From positions 1 to 8,523 of the forward strand of contig CAZRNB010000121.1 of assembly GCA_964601355.1 (NCBI GenBank): a stretch of DNA of 8,523 bases. Direction: 5' to 3'. A program made the position numbers and the translations under genes. The notes below the pieces were generated by a model, which was given only the letters and a program-made list of their open reading frames with translations, did no database searches and had not been told where the DNA came from. The first letter of the stretch is position 1; the number at the start of each line of letters is the position of its first letter. Shown piece by piece: positions 1 to 4,365 of this stretch. This DNA comes from CAZRNB01 sp964601355. GTDB taxonomy: Bacteria; Planctomycetota; Phycisphaerae; Sedimentisphaerales; Anaerobacaceae.

Positions 1-91
1 GTGATAATAGGCAATAGAATAACCTGTCTTTACCTATAAATGTGACATGCACCCATGGTATTGTATGTGACCAGATTTTGTGGCAGGAATA

Positions 92-199
92 TGTCATTGC
101 AAGCCCGCTTTCGGCGGGCGTGGCAATCTCAAACCTTGATGGCGAGAGATTGCTTCGGTCGTCCCGCCCAGCGCTGGGCGGGACTCCCTCGCAATGACA
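92..199. repeat. 108-bp palindromic repeat element (REP/MITE-like)
   Basis: The ends are 12-bp terminal inverted repeats with one mismatch: TGTCATTGCAAG (92-103) and, read on the other strand, TGTCATTGCGAG (199-188). Inside are three nested dyads. GCCCGC/GCGGGC (103-108 and 114-119) has a 5-nt loop. GCAATCTC/GAGATTGC (123-130 and 146-153) has a 15-nt loop. A perfect 24-bp palindrome has half-site GTCCCGCCCAGC (161-184). From memory, TGTCATTGCGAG...GCAATCTC elements are dispersed repeats in many environmental bacterial genomes, and they resemble REP/MITE sequences moved by transposases supplied in trans. There is no coding capacity and no T-run, so it is not a standard intrinsic terminator. 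It is GC-rich in an otherwise AT-rich spacer. Confidence 0.8.
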
Positions 200-204
200 A
201 AGGC

Positions 205-235
205 GTATAACATCCTGTAATAATTATTGTTATAC
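205..235. repeat. AT-rich inverted repeat
   Basis: GTATAACA (205-212) and TGTTATAC (228-235) form a perfect 8-bp inverted repeat with a 15-nt AT-rich loop, starting 5 bp beyond the palindromic element. No T-run follows on either strand. It could be a weak hairpin or a chance dyad; no function is assigned. Confidence 0.35.
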
Positions 236-437
236 AATGCCAGAAAAATTAGTCACACACACGGTATCTGGGAGTGATTCATCCTTGTCATAGATACAGA
301 CTTGAAGTGCATCCATGGATTACACTGGAACAAGAAAATTACTGGATAATAGGGTCGCCATTCACAGGCAACAAACAATAAGGGCAGGAGGAAAGAATAA
401 AAACGAGGTATTTTTGGTGATTTAAGATGTAAAGTCT

Positions 438-1985
438 TTATTCATCGGGTTCTATGTCAGAATGTTTTTCTACGTCTTCTACTGCTGCCATAGAAAATCT
501 TTTGTTTGCATGGATTTTTGGCAGGCTAATGCAAAAACTGTTTCCTCCGCCGCTATTCGCATTTTCTATACATATATCTCCGCCGTGCATCTCCATTATT
601 CTTTTAGCAAGTGAAAGGCCCAAAACCCTATCCTGTTCCGGACGCCAGTCCCGATCAAGTCGGGATTGTTCTTTAATCCACTCAAAACAGTTAAAAATTT
701 TGTCCATCTTGCTGCTTTCGATACTTGTTGAATCGTCCTGCAGCTCCATGACAATCTCACTGCCGAAGTCTTTTAATCGCACCTCGATATGACCTTTAGT
801 CGGCGTTAAATTTATGGAATTATCAATAAGGCGGGTCAAAGCCTGCATAATTCTGTCACCATCTCCGTTTATGATAAGCTCACAGTCAGGTACAGCAGCT
901 TTTAGCTCAATATCCTTTTGTTGTGCGAATGGTGTTAAATGAACTACGAGTTCCGAAACCGCTTTGCCAAGGTCAAATTCCGCCTGGTGTAATTTCATTT
1001 TGCCTGATTCTATCTTTGAAATATCCAATATATCGCCAACAATATTTCTTGCAGTATTGAGGTTTTTCCAAACGTCCGGATTCGACAAGCTTACCACACG
1101 TTCTCGCTGCGATATGCTATTTAGCATATTTTCATCCGGTAATAATCTCTTCAACGTCTCAGAAACCTTAATAACTAATTCATCTTTCAGCTGGCACTTC
1201 TCCTTCAATTTGAGGTTTGCTTTTCTCAGCTCATCTTCCAGAAGAACTCGCTCAGTAATATCCCGAGCAGTTCCGACAACTGCAATTTTTTGGCCGTTTT
1301 GATCCTTAATTATTGACCTTGATAGAGAGACCGGGAATATGCTTCCGTCTTTTCGCTTATGATAAAATCCAACTTCCCAGGTGTCTCCAATACCTTGAGT
1401 ACGGAAGACGGCCCTTGTGTTGGCCGTCTTATGTCCTGATAACCAGAGAACACCACAGTTTTTCCCGAGTATCTCCTCCCATTCGTATCCATAAGTATCG
1501 CAGAAAGCCTTATTGACGAAAGCAATCTTATCATCCAAATCGGCGATATACACACTATCAATGGTGCTCATAATAGCTCCTGATAGCAGCCTCAGATTCT
1601 CCTCGGCTCTTTTGTGGCTGACAGCATTCTCGACGGTTATGGGAAGTGCTTTCAGATAGCTTCTTTCTATGTCCTTTGCCAGATAATCATAAGCGCCTGC
1701 CCTCCATGCTTTGACCGCTATTTCCTCGTTGCCGATCCCGGTGACAACTATAACAGGTGTATTCTTAACCATCTCAAGGATGTCAAATGTTGTACCATCC
1801 CCCAGCGAATAGTCGGATATTATGATATCAAACTGCTGGCTGGACAGTATTTTTTTAGCTTCTGCAACGGAGCCGGCTATGGTGTAATCATATTGCAGTT
1901 TTTCCGTTTCAACCAATCGTTGGAAAGCAATTTGGTCGAGTTTATCATCCTCAATCATTAGGACTTTGTAACTTTCATTACTCAT
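438..1985 (-). CDS. REC-PAS protein with degenerate (pseudo) histidine-kinase region
   Basis: The 515-residue soluble protein begins with a complete receiver domain (about 5-122: E12-D13, phospho-acceptor D58 in SDYSLGDG, T82, K104). A PAS domain follows (about 130-246, ending in VVGTARDITERVLLEDEL), then a HisKA/HATPase-like region (about 265-490). The fold landmarks remain: DILDISKIESGKMKL at the end of HisKA, LIDNSINLTP (N-box, N389), KIFNCF and LGLSLAKRIMEMHGG. The catalytic signatures do not: the H-box reads VSETLKRLL with Glu276 where His is expected, the G1 box reads DDSTSI (417-422) instead of DxGxGI, and the G2 box has lost its first Gly (RVLGLSL). The domain family is clear; catalytic inactivity is inferred. 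The ATG at 1985 has GGGGA 8 nt upstream and overlaps the preceding regulator's stop by 8 bp; in-frame GTG 2012 and ATG 2000 are weaker alternatives. It is the last gene before a 437-bp non-coding stretch. Confidence 0.88.
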   Translation of the reverse strand: MSNESYKVLMIEDDKLDQIAFQRLVETEKLQYDYTIAGSVAEAKKILSSQQFDIIISDYSLGDGTTFDILEMVKNTPVIVVTGIGNEEIAVKAWRAGAYDYLAKDIERSYLKALPITVENAVSHKRAEENLRLLSGAIMSTIDSVYIADLDDKIAFVNKAFCDTYGYEWEEILGKNCGVLWLSGHKTANTRAVFRTQGIGDTWEVGFYHKRKDGSIFPVSLSRSIIKDQNGQKIAVVGTARDITERVLLEDELRKANLKLKEKCQLKDELVIKVSETLKRLLPDENMLNSISQRERVVSLSNPDVWKNLNTARNIVGDILDISKIESGKMKLHQAEFDLGKAVSELVVHLTPFAQQKDIELKAAVPDCELIINGDGDRIMQALTRLIDNSINLTPTKGHIEVRLKDFGSEIVMELQDDSTSIESSKMDKIFNCFEWIKEQSRLDRDWRPEQDRVLGLSLAKRIMEMHGGDICIENANSGGGNSFCISLPKIHANKRFSMAAVEDVEKHSDIEPDE

Positions 1986-2409
1986 GGTTTTTGTCCCCAT
2001 TTGGCAATTCACTTAAAGTCCAGTACAGGTCGATTGTTCTAATTGCATTCACGAACTTTGAGTAATCGACCGGCTTGACTATGTAGCCGCCGACGCTGAG
2101 CTTAAAACTCTCCATAATGTCACACTCTTCCTTGGATGTAGTCAGAACTACGACAGGAATTTTTTTCAGCACGTCATCCGCTTTTACGATTTTTAGAAAT
2201 TCGATGCCGTTCATCTTGGGCATATTCAAATCAAGCAAAATAACGCAGGGCTTTTCGTTGCTGTCGTCTCTTAAATACTCCAGGGCGTATTCGCCATTGG
2301 TCCTGTGAGCCAAAGGATTAAGAATCTTCAGATCTTTAAACGCCCGCTTAACCGTCATTGCATCGATATTATCGTCTTCAACTAACAGCACTGGCTTCGA
2401 GCTTCGCAT
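1978..2409 (-). CDS. Rcp1-like single-domain response regulator (copy 2)
   Basis: This 143-residue receiver-only protein has pocket residues E11-D12-D13, phospho-acceptor D60 (LLDLNMPKMNG), T90/T91 and a canonical K112-P113 pair; all expected receiver residues are present. It aligns without gaps to the other small regulator of this operon at about 70% identity over 135 residues. Its place, overlapping the end of the V4R kinase gene by 32 bp, marks that kinase as the likely partner. The ATG at 2409 follows a near-consensus Shine-Dalgarno; the TTG two codons upstream (2415) would sit on top of that site and is rejected. Its stop overlaps the start of the following REC-PAS gene in ATGAGTAA, so all three are probably translated in a coupled way. 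Having no output domain, it must act by protein contact or phosphotransfer. Confidence 0.94.
   Translation of the reverse strand: MRSSKPVLLVEDDNIDAMTVKRAFKDLKILNPLAHRTNGEYALEYLRDDSNEKPCVILLDLNMPKMNGIEFLKIVKADDVLKKIPVVVLTTSKEECDIMESFKLSVGGYIVKPVDYSKFVNAIRTIDLYWTLSELPNGDKNHE
1994..1998 (-). promoter_or_regulatory. Ribosome-binding site of the REC-PAS gene
   Basis: GGGGA on the minus strand lies 8 nt before the ATG at 1985 and inside the end of regulator copy 2. It favours the 1985 start over the GTG at 2012. Confidence 0.5.
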
Positions 2410-3862
2410 TTTCAATCACCCCCTTTCGCTTAGGTAATGTGAATAGGAATGTGCTTCCCTCGCCCACTTTTGATTCCACCCAGATCCTTCCGCCATACAT
2501 TTCAACGATTTTCTTGGCCACGGTCAGGCCGATACCGGTACTCTCCATCTCGTCCCGTGGCGACAATGTTTGAAACAACTGAAAAATCTTTTCAAAATGT
2601 TTCTCCTCAATTCCAGGTCCATTATCTGAAATACTAAACTTCCAGCTCTCCGAAGGCGGGTCTTCCTCAACGCAGCCGATTTTTATATGTCCCTGCGGCT
2701 TATCCAAAAATTTTACGGCGTTGCCCAGCAAATTCTGAAAAATCTGGATAATTCGCGTCCTTTCGAATTCAATCACGGGCAATTCGTCTTCAACTGTGAA
2801 GGCGATGTTTTCCGGCGGAGCAAGCATATCGATGATGTCCGGCACAAGCTCATTTAGGTCCACCAGAATCTTTTCTTCTTTAATACGTCCGATCCTGGAG
2901 TACTGCAGAATTCCATCAATCAAGTTATGCATTCGGTCAACTCGGCTGCAAAGTAATTCCAGTTGCTCCTTGCCGTTCTGGTCAAATTTATCTGCATAAT
3001 CGGCTGTTATCCACTTGGCCAGCGTGTTGATCCCCCGCAGCGGTGCTTTCAAATCGTGCGATACTATATATGCAAAATCGTTTAGCTCTTGATTGGTCTT
3101 CTCCAGTTGTGCAAGCAGAGAAGACTGCTTCTGCTCGGCCTGCTTACGCTCTTGAAAGAATCCGCCTATTCTGTAGAACGCTGCATTGTCGGGTATGTCC
3201 GGATGGCCACGCAAATACTCTTGAATGTGTTGCCTGATTTTAGAGGGATGTGCCATAATGAACCGGCAGGCATTATCACCCCTGGCTCTACATATTATCT
3301 CAGAGGCAACCAAAGGAATCCCAAAGCTCTCCTCGCACCAGCCGGATGAATATCCGGCATTCATGGCACAGACGCAGAAACTGCTTTTCCTGCCGCTATT
3401 TTCCCACGCATCAGCCTCAAACGAAAATGGGTGATCGTAAATGAGATAGTAATTCTCATCAGGTGTCGGCCTTGACTGGGCGAATATATCAACAAAAGCC
3501 CAGCCTGTATGAGAGAAATGAATTGGCCCTGCGGAGAGTTTCTCTATCGGGTCCTGTACACCCATTTTTTGATGGAAGTTCCTCGCATCCATCTTACCGA
3601 TAGCATGTGCAACATCAAAAAGGAGGCTCCTCGCTATTTCAGATGCTTTCTCATCTCCCCAGTCCTTGAACATATTCTTTATGGTATCGAAAAAATCCAC
3701 CGACATCGAGGCTGCCCTGATAAGAATATATCGTTGGCCGAATATCTCTATCTTGCCCTTCGACGCATCTTCTTTCTTTTCACTGAAATACCTTATCACG
3801 TAGTCTTGAGCCTTCTTGAAAATCGGCTCAAACTGCTCTGGCACACTAACGGTATCCAACAT
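2378..3862 (-). CDS. Soluble XylR_N/V4R-domain sensor histidine kinase
   Basis: This protein of about 494 residues has no membrane segment or signal peptide. Residues about 40-150 resemble the XylR N-terminal (aromatic-activator) domain. Residues about 155-206 form a V4R (4-vinyl reductase) domain, with GYSSGWCEESFGIPL, EIICRARGDNACRFIMAHP and the conserved cysteines C176, C191 and C199. In XylR/DmpR-type activators this pair binds small aromatic effectors, so a cytoplasmic small-molecule or redox input is inferred; the ligand is unknown. A short coiled coil leads to HisKA (SHDLKAPLRG, His about 269) and an intact HATPase (DNGPGI about 412, STGIGL about 440). The core from EKTNQEL onward is roughly 80% identical by eye to that of the CHASE8 kinase. 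The ATG at 3862 was chosen because GGGAGGG lies 8 nt upstream; the in-frame ATG at 3883 has no such site. The gene overlaps the next regulator by 32 bp. Confidence 0.92.
   Translation of the reverse strand: MLDTVSVPEQFEPIFKKAQDYVIRYFSEKKEDASKGKIEIFGQRYILIRAASMSVDFFDTIKNMFKDWGDEKASEIARSLLFDVAHAIGKMDARNFHQKMGVQDPIEKLSAGPIHFSHTGWAFVDIFAQSRPTPDENYYLIYDHPFSFEADAWENSGRKSSFCVCAMNAGYSSGWCEESFGIPLVASEIICRARGDNACRFIMAHPSKIRQHIQEYLRGHPDIPDNAAFYRIGGFFQERKQAEQKQSSLLAQLEKTNQELNDFAYIVSHDLKAPLRGINTLAKWITADYADKFDQNGKEQLELLCSRVDRMHNLIDGILQYSRIGRIKEEKILVDLNELVPDIIDMLAPPENIAFTVEDELPVIEFERTRIIQIFQNLLGNAVKFLDKPQGHIKIGCVEEDPPSESWKFSISDNGPGIEEKHFEKIFQLFQTLSPRDEMESTGIGLTVAKKIVEMYGGRIWVESKVGEGSTFLFTLPKRKGVIENAKLEASAVS
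2415..2426 (-). promoter_or_regulatory. Ribosome-binding site deciding the start of regulator copy 2
   Basis: The minus strand reads AAAGGGGGTGAT, one base off the extended anti-Shine-Dalgarno complement AAGGAGGTGAT. About 6 nt separate the GGTGA core from the ATG at 2409. The site lies inside the last codons of the V4R kinase gene, which supports coupled translation and rules out the TTG at 2415 as start. Confidence 0.75.
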
Positions 3863-3870
3863 ATCCCTTT

Positions 3871-3877
3871 CCCTCCC
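3871..3877 (-). promoter_or_regulatory. Ribosome-binding site of the V4R kinase
   Basis: GGGAGGG on the minus strand is separated by an 8-nt purine-rich spacer from the ATG at 3862. It sets that ATG as start rather than the in-frame ATG at 3883. The 80-bp gap upstream (3863-3942) has no convincing promoter or terminator; it contains a 10-bp palindrome TAGATATCTA around 3887-3897 of unknown meaning. Confidence 0.65.
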
Positions 3878-3942
3878 TTGCATCGTAGATATCTATGTAG
3901 CGGAGTACTAACAACAGTTGCTTCAAGTTTTAAATCCACCAC

Positions 3943-4365
3943 TTAATTTAGCTGACCCGGTGACTCACACAACGTCCAGTAGCGGTCAATTTCTCTAATG
4001 ACCTCAACAAAATTTTTATAATCGACAGATTTGAGTATATAACCTGCCACACTGAGATTAAAACTCTCAACTATATCACGTTCTTCTTTAGACGTGGTTA
4101 GCACAATAATTGGAATTCTCCTTAGCGTATCGTCAGCTTTTACAGCGTGTAAAAATTCGAGGCCATTCATTTTCGGCATATTCAAATCCAAAAGAATAAT
4201 GCAGGGCTGTTCATTACTTGTATCCTTTAAATACTCCAATGCCTCTTCGCCGTTGTTTTTATGAACTAAAGTATTTGGGATATTTAGCTCCTTAAACGCC
4301 CGCTTAATAGTCATCGCATCTACGCTGTCATCTTCAACCAACAATGCTGGCTTCAAGCTTTGCAT
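3943..4365 (-). CDS. Rcp1-like single-domain response regulator (copy 1)
   Basis: This 140-residue receiver domain has no output domain. Visible residues are the acidic pocket E11-D12-D13, phospho-acceptor D60 in LLDLNMPKMNG, the switch Thr in VLTTSKEE (90-91) and the conserved Lys112. The LLDLNMPKMNG.EFL and LTTS.EE.DI..S...V.GY.. signatures are those of Rcp1-type regulators, the usual partners of Cph1-like kinases. The Pro that normally follows the conserved Lys is Ser here (KSVDY), unlike the second copy (KPVDY). It is about 70% identical to the second regulator. Start choice: the ATG at 4365 has GGGTG 6 nt upstream inside the kinase coding sequence, the same layout as in the paralogous pair; a GTG three codons further up (4374) is less likely. 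It overlaps the CHASE8 kinase by 32 bp, implying translational coupling and that this kinase is its partner. An 80-bp gap follows before the next gene. Confidence 0.93.
   Translation of the reverse strand: MQSLKPALLVEDDSVDAMTIKRAFKELNIPNTLVHKNNGEEALEYLKDTSNEQPCIILLDLNMPKMNGLEFLHAVKADDTLRRIPIIVLTTSKEERDIVESFNLSVAGYILKSVDYKNFVEVIREIDRYWTLCESPGQLN

Larger units (their letters stand above)
1..437. other. Non-coding spacer downstream of the operon
   Basis: No gene can be supported here on either strand. All frames are broken by stops except a short open frame at 1-39 ending in TAA, which could be the tail of a plus-strand gene but is too short to judge. The stretch holds the palindromic element (92-199) and the AT-rich inverted repeat (205-235). 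The segment just past the last stop (about 400-437) shows no strong hairpin plus T-run, so the operon's terminator was not found. Confidence 0.7.

Noticed and set aside
92..199. Palindromic repeats considered as a CRISPR array or intrinsic terminator
   Set aside because: There is only one unit, with no regularly spaced direct repeats, so it is not CRISPR. No T-run follows any stem, so it is not a standard terminator.
386..395. AGGAGGAAAG on the plus strand, a strong Shine-Dalgarno-like sequence
   Set aside because: The possible starts downstream (TTG 414, GTG 417) reach a TAA within two codons; no gene follows.
454..1961. Several plus-strand open frames (454-792, 964-1302, 1614-1961) opposite the REC-PAS gene
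   Set aside because: They are antisense shadows of a clear minus-strand domain protein, with no family resemblance or ribosome-binding sites.
3863..3942. 80-bp gap before the V4R kinase examined as an internal promoter (TTGAAG plus later AT-rich bases)
   Set aside because: No -10-like hexamer at proper spacing from the TTGAAG; the TAGATATCTA palindrome alone is not enough to claim an operator.
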